The position numbers and the translations under genes are program-made. From Toxoplasma gondii ME49 (lineage: Eukaryota; Apicomplexa; Conoidasida; Eucoccidiorida; Sarcocystidae): 64,000 nt of DNA. The DNA lies in assembly GCF_000006565.2 (NCBI RefSeq), contig NC_031472.1:2288227-2352226 (forward strand). The letters run 5' to 3'. Position 1 is the stretch's first letter. Each line of letters starts with the position of its first letter. Of the stretch, positions 37,601 to 49,015 are shown in pieces. The notes under the pieces were generated by a model. That model had not been told where the DNA came from. It did not search any database and saw only the letters and a program-made list of their open reading frames with translations.

Positions 37601-38451
37601 TTCTCAGCCGCAATTGCATGCGGTGTTTCTTCTGATTCGCCAGGGATATTTTCGGAAGTGACTGTTTCCTCGCCTACTGGCGTTTCGCCTTGGAGCTGTG
37701 CCGCAACTGGGCACTCAGGTCGCGATTCCGAGGACAGAGAACGACGTCTATCTGAGCCGGGCGTCTCCGTTATGCCCCGAGGAGGATCGACCTCGTGAGA
37801 CGGTCCTCGATTCGGAATCGACGCGCGCAGATCTAAGACGAGAGGCTCCGGCGTCGAAGGCGATCGTGGCTTGTCCCCCTGTGGAAAGGCTTCTGGACGT
37901 TCTAGACGATGAAACGAGATGAAGAGCGAGCTGTCGCCTCCATCGCGCGAAGGCTGCGTGCGTTCCCCCAAAGCGAACTCACCCTCGGATGTCTCCTCGC
38001 TTCCGGCTTCTCGAAGGCTGAGGCCGACGCCCGGCTCTGAGCTGGAGCAGGCCGAGGCGTCGACTTCATGTAGGAGAGGCGAGGACTCTGACGGCGAAGC
38101 AGAGAGGAGAGAGGCTGTATCTGACGGAGAAGAAGGCAGAAACTGGAAACGGGGAGAGTCGCAAGACGCGTGGAGCTCAGGTGGGCTGTCGTTGTCTTCT
38201 ACATGTACTCTGAGGTCTTCATAGGCACCGTGTCTCGTCTCCGAGTTGACAGTTTCGAAAAGAGAAGAAGGCGTCGAACTCGAACGAGATGAAGCACAGG
38301 TCTGTTTGTCGCCACTTGCGAATCGGAGATCTGCGTCGGTGACTCCACTTTTCGCCGGATACACTTCGCCGTCCCTGAAGGCAGAAGTCAAAGGCGACTT
38401 CGCCTCCACCTCCCTCGTAGCAGGTTGTGTGTCTTCCGTGGTTTCGTCCAT
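31606..38451 (-). CDS. Large intronless coiled-coil protein with a possible split C2-like domain
   Basis: One uninterrupted minus-strand frame encodes 2281 residues, with ATG at 38451 in a good context (AAAGGATGG). Residues 1-310 are acidic and Ser-rich. Between about 314 and 576 there are six short beta-rich segments: near LTVNLPTQL, RMAICTLPC, LQFPFSVSLPL, TLIRIVVFCH, GTVAYYVTVPLKALL and PKVSVSFELEN. They are separated by charged inserts and resemble a divergent N-terminal C2 (NT-C2) fold; this is an inference. Coiled coils are likely at about 590-690 and 763-830, with a helical Ala/Lys-rich stretch near 986-1043. The remainder is Ser/Pro/Arg/Ala-rich and probably disordered. There is no signal peptide or membrane segment. 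NT-C2 plus coiled coil suggests a cytoskeletal or membrane-scaffold role, but I do not recognise the gene. A small intron near the C-terminus cannot be excluded. Confidence 0.85.
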   Translation of the reverse strand: MDETTEDTQPATREVEAKSPLTSAFRDGEVYPAKSGVTDADLRFASGDKQTCASSRSSSTPSSLFETVNSETRHGAYEDLRVHVEDNDSPPELHASCDSPRFQFLPSSPSDTASLLSASPSESSPLLHEVDASACSSSEPGVGLSLREAGSEETSEGEFALGERTQPSRDGGDSSLFISFHRLERPEAFPQGDKPRSPSTPEPLVLDLRASIPNRGPSHEVDPPRGITETPGSDRRRSLSSESRPECPVAAQLQGETPVGEETVTSENIPGESEETPHAIAAEKNQLASLRAAGPTQRLPRSASLLGEESLPPEVRLTVNLPTQLEGKFQRMAICTLPCMQTFEASSLQFPFSVSLPLRRGFFSRPGTTEDGDSTGRQGEQRVGRREVSKSQVESIHDRLGGRNVRRKSFLDRKDEKKEESKHFFTTLIRIVVFCHTSKASGLSPQCGQPAPPLSAVSRETLATAPESDESPLEVAAQGGTPRLAASASVLPQATRQKHLNTGTVAYYVTVPLKALLAKGGAERRGTVWLALNRAEGKLAPLTPWQMDFYNEGFHRAWSAGMDLCRPKVSVSFELENEADPTHVPSQQARACLAKRMHQLERELDQVYRQADAEVQRYRHALKAAEEQKGKVTSFLRDFESPAFKQMESECVRLRRHVKELEEAAHTTQSETRATIQKLQHELKTARLLLRSNSRRSFVSPSPSLSSEPHATPHSGLLQGVSGASSPPGASRDSDLASVHSLGSSASSPGLAPPLASRFSARSIAIWRKKLSDLEERNAVAKKEIEEAERQKEALRIELHMARRSLETERRRSLLQRKALEECRAQLNASGHASTFDDVEKKDDVRPELLQKASSEQNSTVETSGTSTDEASETGKAPRGEALRTVSSGPSGRGVSAAPPIPPSSHEQRLRSQRLSLGLPSRTSLEPSLFHGDSRLGRRGSLARESSFSSLFPSLAASLTGPRVGPGCGTHTARRAANTQRMLLSRVSKEEKQMLHELKNAALQAVPSLQAIAKAHAVAAKERRDGLAKRSRARQAAAAQAQNSERGQGEKEGGDQADGRTPKSVGLRREETECSWTSEEEDNGNTRSRSSSHSQSRTRPRRQVRISRRDRHERFASSEEMEETFKGKGLQSRQLRRGHKGKRSEKASHEGEASESEDRSENASITDGLKRRLTRPTVSCRGQGKRTGLPKRPVTLAPVSDASGPAACEAKVSPGNLTGSARSSLGSSGGSQPLASRDESLQACMEAAGGRGTLRLSIQSISPWSLRRVGRNVKRTASEEALRRRQAPPSARRGLSGLSAGTRTSAAILKAPEKGPRLLKLVRKGARGRANPRGISARKPRSARPSMRICRLENKSTVVPPLAKAIGRLQRAEGTELGAPEATGEVGKAAFGSETDKASPAEKVSSISRSSGHRSPADALERRQETGVVTGEEKTTVAAVSTRRLGKKAKTPSGSEDETQRQQRGRRARDENPASPGLEDIAQAAATPASDSNDKGKGKANVFPEGLMHSLVNPRFTTHASMIGSRSAADGFKVTPLSPALDSWSPISDGLEERGDADLFAPFHQGASSLSATALETHRPLPPSLLGLQTCVGRADSRPDARSTEQQGSTRRLASVLFEETSLRDTSSVSEELRTFLEATRALEEEIPIPGDGADSSPSSSSSRPSLRWSSLGFQEEACTLEKHSRSHSEAEDNGGLMASDECSLPRQSGETDGGSTASFETNAQSAEGEGRRDQNLHNSSQGSSMQRHSGTQTVAGAALQRIALRVRAEEAASRERERKAKEKQSPTQVSAPVSSTIASSASHTAGVPMPKPRSGFEAHPLAGGSNCFAAKAASALSQPLPASRVPVASLGDQQTRVQGLPRQQTSALDAARTRASPQFSQGVDGEGRASEAPRSVLCVGPAQGVSAGGVRESVDNRRNLERISHGFQVGNPLIGSVSLAPPPRYLSIGRDCVVPGAESSLLTHGLAPPRTTLRQPSGATLPLRAFAPAVSPLSGVSVAVRQTDRASSPPLTRPGYPLHAPPERASLQAGCVGTAGRLGGLGTRFAAVQASPALAPAAPVASVSAFPPVSVSLSGGLGSGRFGYDCMRDTASSPPPLSAEESFPPLVPISLPPRTLQPKQLSAVVGTHRRPLEKSEGRATAPWRVWGARPAETEKQRGVFTDAVPARQTVASRSSGASVAESGRTGPTETERTQAGEGTQGRELPSWVSPPCLVKNHLFAERDNGLSSVSGMVYAPTGNSQGSNDEVRPARLRQLAPPCVQPRACPHRVVFTSQLAFPGN

Positions 38452-41400
38452 CCTTTCAAGAAACGCAGAAACGCTTGCTAGCGAGCTCGGAAAAGCGTCG
38501 CGTCAAACGGGCAAAACGCGAGACGAACTGCGCAGCCACCCTTGCGAGGAAGCGACAAACAGAGGGGGAAGCCGAAGGGGAACCGTGATCACTGAATCGA
38601 GTAAAGTGACGGACCAGTGAAAGCGAAGTTACGTTTGCTTCCTGTGGTTCACTCGAACAGGGGGATATCTACAGACACACAAGATAGGAAAGGGGAGAAA
38701 CAGCAGAGAAGCGTGGTGTCAAGGATCCTCGCCGCTTTCTTTCAGTAGGCGTCTTTGCGCAAGTCTGGCTTGTCTCGAAAGGAAATGCACAGAGAAACCG
38801 AGGCTCCGCAGACAAGAGGAAGGTTGCAGAAAATAACAACGACGTTCCTTCGAAGGCCGACAAGCCCGAGCTGCGATTCGCCTGAGTCTCGTTCAAAGTG
38901 AAAAAGGGAGCGGTAATCCCTAGTCTTGCTTTGGAGAGAAGATGAAACTTATGAAACGCTTTGCAGAGCCTTCGTTCTTGTCTTTAAAGAACCAGAAAAT
39001 CAGTCGGCGAAGAGAAGCGCTGGCCGCAAAGACACCTTTCTGCAGAGGCACCGGATTTAAAAAGAACAGCAGCCGAGAGCCGGCAGTGCAAAAGAGCTGG
39101 GAGACTTGCGATGTGAGAAATATGTCCTTCTTGAAGTTCTAAAGTTCGAGAGACGCGAGGGACCTCAACACAAATCACCGGGACTCAACTAAGAAACTGG
39201 GAGCGCGTCGGCGGAGGCGGGGTTGTGTCTTGCCAAGCCGCTTTTTAGGTTGGCTGCAAGTTCCGCAGAAGATGTTTAGAGCGAGAAGGCGCATGCAATA
39301 ATTCCTTTGAAAAAGCTTTTTCTCCAATTTCACGCAGGAAAAAACTCGACGCAGGGAGTTGATTGCGGGAACCGGCGGTGTGTCGAGACGTCTTACGGGG
39401 TGTCAAATAAAAGCAGCCAAGACAGGTCGCGAGCTGAGGGGGAAAGACGAAAGTGAAGAAGAAGGTGGCTGTGGTGTCAGCCGAAAAGAGTTGAAGCCCG
39501 CAGATGAGTTTCTTCGAGGAGAGAAAGAAAGACAAAGCCAAGAGAAAGAACCTGAAGAAGAGATTTGAATCATCGCAGATCGCGAACTCCACCCGCCACC
39601 CCTTGCAAGACACCGTCTCGCACTATGGAGGCGACAGGACAGAGCTCTTCTTCTCTTTGGTGGATTTCTTGCGGATGTTCGCTTTTCTCAGAAGACGGAA
39701 GCAGCTTCCCATTTGTCAGAGAAAGGACAAAAGTTTGTCTTCGACCGTAGGATGGAAAGCAGAGAAACGGGCTCTTCTGTCAAATAGGAAGGAGTTCTGC
39801 GCGTACACGAACGTACACGGTCGGCAAAACGCAATTTCCGTCTGATAAAGACGTTCGGACTCTAAGCTGCGACCTTTAACATTACCACCGGATGGGTTTG
39901 TGGGGGAAACGAAACAATTCTTCTTGAGTTCGGTAACGGTGAGCGCTAATTTCGAGGAATGCGGTGTCAGCAGACATCGTGAATGTGCAAATGGTCCGCG
40001 ATTCAAAACTCCCTCAAATCGAATTTTACACACGTTAGCACCAGTTCGCTTTCCAGCTCGTTTCGGTGGGTGTTCGCTTCCTGTTTTTAGTTCACCGTGT
40101 CTTTTCCACTTTCGTTTCTCTTTCCAGGTAGACAGAGCAGCTGCGCTTTGACGAATGCAGTCTTACGCGTTTACCGCAAGCAGGGAGGGGAAGAAGCTGC
40201 TCGTTGTGGACCAGAGGATGGCGTTCTACACTATTTACGAGAGTCTCTCGCTATCCTCGGGTATAGCACACCAATTCCAACATCTCTGTCGTGTAAATTA
40301 AATAACGCGACTTCAAAGTTGTCTAGACTGTTTGAAGAAGCAAACAGACCATCGGAAAGTGTTTCAACATCTTACGCGTACCAGCTTTGGGTTTACGAAG
40401 GCAGTGGGATTCAACGCAGGCAAATCCACAGATATGCGATTGTGCGGTTGATTCAGGCTACGCGCGGTCTTTAGTTCTTTCGAGAGAGCATACGTACTCT
40501 CAGATCCGTTTTCGTGTCAGCATCTCATCGCGGCAGTTCCAGCCAGAGCTGCGTTTTGTAAAGGTCGTTAAAGGTGTATCGACCACCGAAACAGAAGAAC
40601 AAATTTAAAATGTACCAATGAGAGCAACCAGCTGTTTCAAGAAACGCCCGGGAAAAGGAATTTGCCGTGGTAGAAACTGCGAAACGCAAACACAACCTGA
40701 CGAAACGCAAAAAATCGTCTGGAGAATGCGTACGTGTAGGTCGGCGCTCTCCCGTTAAAGAACGCACTATGAATTGTATAGCAAGCATGTTCTTGTTTCG
40801 TTTCCTGTATCATGTGTCGTTTTGCCTCTGCTTAGTGCAAAGACATGCTGCGGTGCCCTCAGAACCAGTTTCTCTCCTCTTAAAAACGTGGAATGAAACA
40901 AAAAAAAAACATGACGAAACACAAAGGACCCCGACTCGCGCTTAGCCGGATGGCACGCCTTCGTGGAAGCAATGAAGAACTGGAGCAGACAGTTGTGGGC
41001 GTTAATGTTTCATCGCGCTGCTTCGTTGTTGCGACCGTTGTACTCCAACTCATAACATGTGACGTTCTAGCGTTCAGATCTCCTTCAGAAGCAATCTTAC
41101 TCAATCTGGCATTTTTTGCCACTAGGCAGCTTGAGACGCGATCATCTGTCGGTTAAGGAAGCTACAGGAAAACCCAAATAGCAGTTTTGGATTCGTTTGG
41201 AGGCGAAGGATACACTCTTTTTGCTAGTGGCAATGCGCGAAAAAGAGGCAGAAACGGCTTCGACCGTACGCCTGGCTGTCTCCCTGTCGCCAAAGTTGAG
41301 CCGAGAAAACCAAGGTTTTCTTCCCCCGCTCATGCATCCGGTTTTAGTGTTTAGTACAGTGCATGGAGCCTCCAGCGAAGTTCTTTCCAGGTTTTTTCGA

Positions 41401-44273
41401 ATGGCCCACTCTACTGGACTCCAAGCACAAACATTCTTCGCGGGAATCGAATTGTTTTGCGTGTTGTGGATCTCGTGCGACCTAAACATAAATGCTAGGT
41501 AATATAAAAATCGACGTTCTCTACTCAAGAACAAACTTTCTGCTAGAATCAACGGGGGCAACCCTGGTGAGACTCTCTGCGTGGAACGGCGCTTTTCACG
41601 TGAGTTAATGTGGAACGTTTGAGCAAAAGAAAACTTCTGTAAACGCGTCAACAGGCGCTTGCGACTCGCGCGACAGACACGACAGACTCCTGAGAAGCCT
41701 CATCGGCACCCTGATTTCTGTATGCACTTCGTTTCCCCTTTTGATAATTTCCTGGGTGTCCAAGAGTGCTGGGATGCCGCCCCGTGGAACAGAGGCGCTT
41801 TTCACACTTGATTGTCACCTGCAAACGCATCTTTGTGCGACAGGAATCCAAGCCGGCACTGCGACAAACTGTCTTCCACGGCGACGACGGAGCCCAGAGA
41901 CTCGGTGAACTGTCTAGCTCGTATGCGAATGATGGTTTTTCAGCGTGAGCTGGATACCACTATGCATAGAGTACTTGACACGAACTTGATCATGAAAGGC
42001 GGAAGAAAACTTTTCGATCCGGTAAGCGAGACCTTGTTTCTGAACCGTCCATAACCTTGCTGCTTTTTGCCGTGGACATCCGATCGGAGACACGCTGGCT
42101 GTAAGGGATTGGGCCTTGTTTTCATTCTGTGTCTCCACCAACTCCACAGAGACATAAGTTGCGAACAGATGTGAAGGAGCTGGGAATTCTCCATCCTTGA
42201 GAATTGCGCCAGGAAATCCTAGAGATTTTCGAGAGAAGACAAAAAGGCTGTCGACGGCATTTCTGTTCGCGTTCGCAGGAGCGACTCACAGTAGCTGGCT
42301 GACTGTTGGACGCCCTTGTGTCAACGCATTTCCAGTTAAAGTGTGCAGCATTTCCTAGGCTCCTGGTCCAACAGGACCCTGTGCCCCTTTACATCCCTTG
42401 AATTGCTTAAAGCATTAACAGGATCAAATCTTCCTCGAGTGACTCGACAGGCACTAGAGATAGAGTGCAAGCTCTTTTGATTTCCATGAACGGAGTTGGG
42501 GTTCCTACCAATGCAACGAAGCCTCGGAGCTAGGTGCTGAAGTTTGCGTTTGTGTGTCTTTCAGGACTTGACACACAGTCCTTCTTGATTCTTTCCAATA
42601 GGAATCAACAGTCTCGCTGTGAAACGCATGCACAAAAACGACTTCTCAGACATCCTGGAATGAAACGATATGAGTTTCAGCGGTACGCCAATATTTGCTG
42701 AGGCAGACATGCATGCCGTCTAATAGATTTTCACGCACATATACAGATATGAGTAAAATATGTATATTTACAGGGATAGATAGATTCATAGATAAATAAG
42801 TCACAGGAGAGATGGACAGATCGGGTAAACAGGTATGTATAAGGGAGACAGATAAGGTCGATGAGATGGACGGACAGAGAGAAAGACTCTGAGTACCGCA
42901 GCGATCCCAAGGTTTGCATGCATGGGCATCTTCCTGTTCAAGAGACTGGGGGTTCTTTGCCTACGCGACGGTATGTCGATTTCCAGAGACAACAAAAGAG
43001 ATCTCTTCCCGAAAATCGCACTACTGCCAACCAGCATTGTGGGAGAGGCGAGGTGACTTCTAGCCTTTTAAGAGCTGTAAAGCTGGTGACCGACCAAGCG
43101 CGTAAAAAACCGTTTCGAGTTGCCGAGAAGGTTCCAAGAGCCAGCATACAAAAGGGAAATGCACAACAGTGCAGGACGCCTTGTGTCATGTCGTATCCAC
43201 GGCCGTACCCTTGTGTTCCGTTCTCTTTGATTTTAGTGAAGGCGACAGCCATCTTGTTTCATGTCGCAAAAAATAAAAGAGCAACAACAGACGCCTGCGA
43301 TGCAGACTCATGCATGCACGCTGAAATGGGAGACTCAGATGTCTTGCATGTACGTTTGCTTCCGGGAACCCCCACAAAGGCGTTTTCTTGTAAAAATTTT
43401 ATCTTCAGCCCTCGTCGTTCTTCCGCCATTTTCCACTCCGGATAGGAAAACAGCGCTTCAAAGAGGCTCCCGTCTCCGTTCGCTGACCTTCTCTTCCCTT
43501 TGTTGAGCCTTTTCTCTTGTTTTCTCTTGAGAAGAACCTCGACTAGCTGTCGCGCTGCGCAGGAAATCGACACTGTTCGCCTGGAAACAGTACTGTCTTT
43601 CTGAATTGCCTTTGTCTCAGATGCCAATGACATGCGGTTGGTGTGTGTTCCACTCGACGGATGAATCTTGAAGTTTTACCCGTCTAAATCGCGATTTCCT
43701 GCCGTCTAGTCCTTCTCGCTGACCTCGTGGACGCACTGCTGCCTTCCCCCAGGGATAACTTCCGAAACATTCTTATTGGGTTCCTCTTTTTGTCTCATCT
43801 GACTCAGACGTGAGTGAGGAAAAGCGTCGGTGGCTCTGTTGTGTCTCTGCACCGTTTAAAAATCATCTCTCCGTCGCGACAGTTCGCCTGGCTCTCTCCA
43901 TCTCTGCCCGCGCTCAGATTCCATTGCTTTTTCTTCTCTGCCGTCCTCTCATCCGTTCTCCACTGGTGACGCGACGAAACGACTGTGCCGTCTTCTTCCC
44001 TGACTTTACTTTCGCTCTCGCATGTGGGCTGTCTGTACACGTGAACGTCTCTGAGGTCCGTTTTTCTGTTTCCGTGGATTTTTTCCGCGAGGCCACAGAC
44101 GCCGTCCGACTTCGTCATCTTCTCTCTCCCGTTCTCTCTCCTGCTTTTTTCAAGTCTTGCCTCGATGCTTCTCTCCATTTCCCCTCCGCCCCTGCTGTTA
44201 AACCTCGGTTTTATCCGTTTCTTCTGCTTTTTACGGTCGACGTTCTTCCCTGCTCTCCGCGACTTTTGAAGTC
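38452..44273. other. Divergent intergenic region between the coiled-coil gene and TRF4
   Basis: About 5.8 kb between divergent start codons. Its composition is mixed and it has almost no TA arrays, unlike the flanking introns. Only short unrecognised open frames occur (for example 43810-44727 in the wrong frame for TRF4). It should hold two promoters. No RNA gene or transposon was recognised. Confidence 0.5.
43800..44273 (+). promoter_or_regulatory. Pyrimidine-rich 5' leader upstream of TRF4
   Basis: The sense strand is rich in TCTC, TTTC and CCGTTC words up to the start GAAGTCATGGCG. This matches the leader composition in front of SKI2 and bL35. The transcription start cannot be placed. Confidence 0.45.
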
Positions 44274-47200
44274 ATGGCGCTACTTCGCAGGGAAGGCGTC
44301 AAGGGAAGGCGGACGAAGGCGAAAAAGAAAAAGAAAGCTGGCGGTGCTGCATGCGGCGGGAGAGACGGAGAGACTCTGCGCCGAGACGCGCCTTCCAGCA
44401 AGCCGGTACCTCACACGGATAACCACAGAGGCCGTTTTGTCGAGGAACGGAAAAACCCTCAGGCAGACTCTGCCTCGGGATCTGCTGTCTCCGCAGGATC
44501 CCCTTCTTTCCAGGTTCCTCCCAGTCTCTCTTGCGCCTCTCCGTTGTCCTCGCCGGCCTCTCCCTTCTCTGACTCCCCGTCTGCCGCTGAACGAGAGCGT
44601 CCTGCGCCCTCGACACCTACGGACGGCGACCGAGAGAACTTTGCCGGGAGACGAGATGAAGAGTTCCTTGGAGCAGACGGATACTTCGTGGAGGAAGATC
44701 TCGAGAAGACTCAGAAACAACTGGTGACGAACAACAAGATCCGCGGACTTCTCCAATCCTTCAGATCCTCCGCATCCCGACGAACCACCGCGAACGCTGC
44801 TGCTTCGTCTGCTTCGTCTGCTTCGTCTTCTTGCTGCTTTTTCGACGACTACCCCAGGGTGGAAGAAGACGAGAGCGAAGAAGGCTCTGGGCGTCGGTCC
44901 GTTTCTCCAGGTGTCTCTGCTTCTCGCGACGCCGACGCGGCTGTCACCGATTCCGGTGCGCCGAGCAGGAAGCGAGCGCGAGGCGGAGGCGAGGAGCTGG
45001 ACGACGCGCGGCAGAAGACGCGAAAGAAGGGAGAGACAGGTCGGCGGGATTCTTGCGCGAGAGACGCGGAGGCCTGGAACGGCGAAGAAGTCAGGGAGGA
45101 AGCGACTCACACTGAGAAGAGCGAGGGATCGAGGAAGCGAGAAGAAAGCAGCAGCCGATCCAACGCGCCCACCTGGCTTCGCGCCGACCCCTCCAGAGAA
45201 AAGCTGGATTTCTTCCATCGTCTTCACGAAGAGTGTGTCGACTTTCTTCAGTGGATCGATGCAACTGAAGAGGAGCAGCGAAACCGAGCCAAGGTGAGCA
45301 AAGGCCGACGCCCGGAAGGGAGAAGCAAACCACAGAGGGGAGGCGCACATGGAAAAAAGGGGAACAGCTGAGAAATTACACCCGAGACACAGAAAAGAGA
45401 AACAGGACGAAGCCGAACGCGACCAAGCGCTGTCGACTTCTCTCGGTCGGCAGCGTCGACAGGAGGACGCGAGCGCTGTCGACCGAGAGAAGTCGACAGC
45501 GAAGGGAGAAGAGAAGCGACGAGAGAAGTAGCTCGGAAGGATAAACATCTTTGCTATCTTTGCTTGTCTCTGCAGGTGCTTGCGCGAGTGACGGCCGTCT
45601 CGCGACTCCTCTGGCCGAACTGCGTGGTATGTCCGTTCGGGAGCTCTTACACGAATCTCGCTCTTCCTCACGCAGACCTCGACATTTGCATCTTCATCAA
45701 CTCGGACCCCCCTCTTTTGGAAGAGTTTCGCGAACTCGCCGCAGTGGACTCTGCCAAGGAGATCGCGGAGTCTGCCGCGTCTGCGCAGGCGGCCTCCTAC
45801 CGCCGATTCGGTGCCCTCGCCGAAAAGGTGATGGCTGAGGCCTCCCGGTCTACAGAGACCTTCGGCTACGGATCCTCCTTCAGAAGAAAAAAAGAAGAAG
45901 ACGCTTGCCATCTCAGAGTAAGCTTTCCTGCACAGCAGCCACGAACCTATATATATATATATATACATATATACATTATATATATGTATATGTATAGGTA
46001 TTTGTTGATGTGTACATATGTGCGTGCGTTTCGCTGTGTATTTTTTTATCTTTATCTTTGATTTTGCGTATTCGCGTTCCTGCGTCTCTCAAGTGGAGAA
46101 AATGAAGCGAGGCGATGCAGGACGCGCGGTATGGGGGACAGCTGTTTCTTTGTTGAGAAAAACAGCCTGTTGTCGCGAATCCCCGAGTCTGCCTTCCACT
46201 GCTTGTGGGCACCAGGGAAGTTGGCTGCAAAGAACGAATGCCGCGCTTTTCTACGCAAGTCCATCTGAGAGTGTCTCCGCAACTTGCGGTAGATGAATGC
46301 ATCTTGGGCGTCCCCTGCATTCCAGCTGCTGCATGTCGTAGTCCAGCCTGCGCGTTTTAGGCTTCCCTTGAGACACACGCTCACTGCAAGAACAGACCAG
46401 GTCTGCTTCCTTCGCTTTTATCCAGTTTTAGTCTCGCGTCATCGCTGCTCCGGGAGCGTTCTCTGCTTCTCGACATCTTCATCGTTGAAGCGAGTTTCGT
46501 CTCCTCAGCCTCCCCCATGCGTCTTCTTTCTTGCCCCTCCTCCTTGTCTTTCTCGCCAAACGCTCGATCGCGCCTCCTCCGACTGCGCCGCGCCGTCCTG
46601 TCCCACCGTCGCGACTGGTTTTCTCTTTTCCTCGTTCTCTGTCTTCGCAGCGCCTGGCTGCCGTCCTCTCAGCATGCACAGTCTCGCTGCCGAGCCAGGA
46701 CGCCCCGTCGTCCTCCGCTCCGAATCGGAGAGAGTCTCCCCGGCGTCGCGACTCCCCTTTGGTTACGGACTTGCAGTTGATTCTGGAAGCGAGAGTCCCC
46801 ATCTGCAGATTCGTCGACACAGAGACGAACCTCCCTGTCGACATCAGCCTCGACCAGCCATCCGCTGTCTTAACGTCGCTGTACATTCGTCTCCAACTTC
46901 TGCGCTTTCCACTGCTCCGGCCTCTCATGCTCCTCAACAAGACCGCACTGAAACTCTGGCGCTTAAACGAACCTTTCAAGGGAGGTGTCGGATCCTATCT
47001 CCTCTTTGTCATGGTCAGTTCTAACTCCGGCGTCTTCGTCAGACTCACTCTTGCATTTAAATAGACACCGCGTTCATACGTTTGTGTTGATGAATAACTC
47101 CTGCAGCTGGTGAACGCCGTCCAGGGGCTTGGTGGCGTGCAGGATCCACGAAGAACTTCGCTGCTGCATCTCATAACTCAAATGTAAATGTCTCAATATA

Positions 47201-47535
47201 TATATATATATATCTACGTTTATATTTATGTATATATATGTATAGATACGCATGTATGTATATATATATACAAGTTTGTATGTATACGTGTCGGATCCTA
47301 TCTCTTTTTCGCTGTCACGCTCAACGTTTTGGTATTTTCCAAATTCATTGTGCACACATGGAAACAAGGACATACCTGTATCCATGTATCTCTGTTTATA
47401 TGTTCATATATGCATGCATTGTGTTTGCACATGTTGCGTGCATGTGGACTTGTGTATATAAGCATGTGGCCGCTGCTGTGCGCAAAAGAACTCGATTCAA
47501 AATGTTCATGTATGTGTCGACACATCCTAAATTGG

Positions 47536-47574
<39 letters not shown>

Positions 47575-47577
47575 CAC

Positions 47578-47612
<35 letters not shown>

Positions 47613-48939
47613 TATATACATTTATATGTACATATATATGCATATATACATTTATATATATATATACATACATATATATTTATATATATATATATACATA
47701 TATACATTTATATATATATACATTTATATATATATACATTTATATATATATATATATACATTTATATATATATATATATATATATACATATATACATTTA
47801 TATATATATATATATACATATATACATTTATATATATATATATATATACATATACATTTATATATATATATATATACATATATACATTTATATATATATA
47901 TATATATGTACATTTAGTTGAAGGTGTTGCACCGTTGGACTGTGGAGCGTCTTGCCGCCTCTTGTTCGGTGTGGTTTTGCGTTTTCGTTTTTCTCCAGAC
48001 GCTGAGTTTCCTTCAACTCAATCCTCGTCTGTACGACCGAAGAATGAGTCAGCGCTACTCTCTCGGCCATGCTCTGTTCGAATTTCTGCACCACTACGGC
48101 GTCGATTTTCACTATCCAACTGTCGGCTTGAGGTCAGTTGGCTTCACCACGAAAACCGCCCCTCTCTGTTTCTTAACATTCACATATCTATACGTATATG
48201 CATCTATATCTTTGTATCCATATATCGATATCTATCTATCGACCTATCTACCTATCTATCTGACTATCTACCTATACATATATATATATATATATATATT
48301 GATATATATATTGAGACATGAGAATCTGGGCGCGGATGCATGTCCATTTGCATACGTACGTTTGTCCGCTCGACCGAGTGTATTTTCCAATTACATGATG
48401 TATTTTTCAATTACGTGGATGCATTATTTGCTCCGTTCCCTGTGTGGATCGCTGCATCCTCTCGTGGGGGTGCGTCGCTCTGCGTAGAGGCCTCGTGATG
48501 CAGGGAAAACGTAGGATTCGCTCTTGACCGAGGTCCAGGTTGTCTGCGTCTGCATGCGCGGCTGCCGCTTGGCCGCGCGCGAGAGTGTACTGTTGAGGCT
48601 TGTGCGCTTGGGCCTTCGTTCTCAGTGTGCGGGACAAAGGCCGTCTGTTCCCCAAGGAGAGACGCAGGTGGCAGTATGGCCAGGACAGAAACTGGAGCGA
48701 AGGCGGCAGGCAGTTCGCGTTCTCGACAGAGTTCGACAGATTTCTTCTCGCTGCAGAGTCGCCCCTGGTAAAGCGCGCGAAGAAACGGGGATGCGAGAGA
48801 GAAAGAGAGACGGAAAGGGAAAGACAGACGGAGCGAAGGAAATGGAGAGAGACAGGAAATTACAGGAAATTACAGAGGGGCTACATATTCATGTATATAT
48901 ATATATATATATACATATGCATGGGCTTATATATGTGTA

Positions 48940-48980
<41 letters not shown>

Positions 48981-48981
48981 C

Positions 48982-49015
<34 letters not shown>

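Noticed and set aside
44280..45968. 562-residue minus-strand open frame
   Set aside because: It is the shadow of TRF4 exons 1 and 2 on the other strand; the plus strand carries recognisable polymerase motifs.
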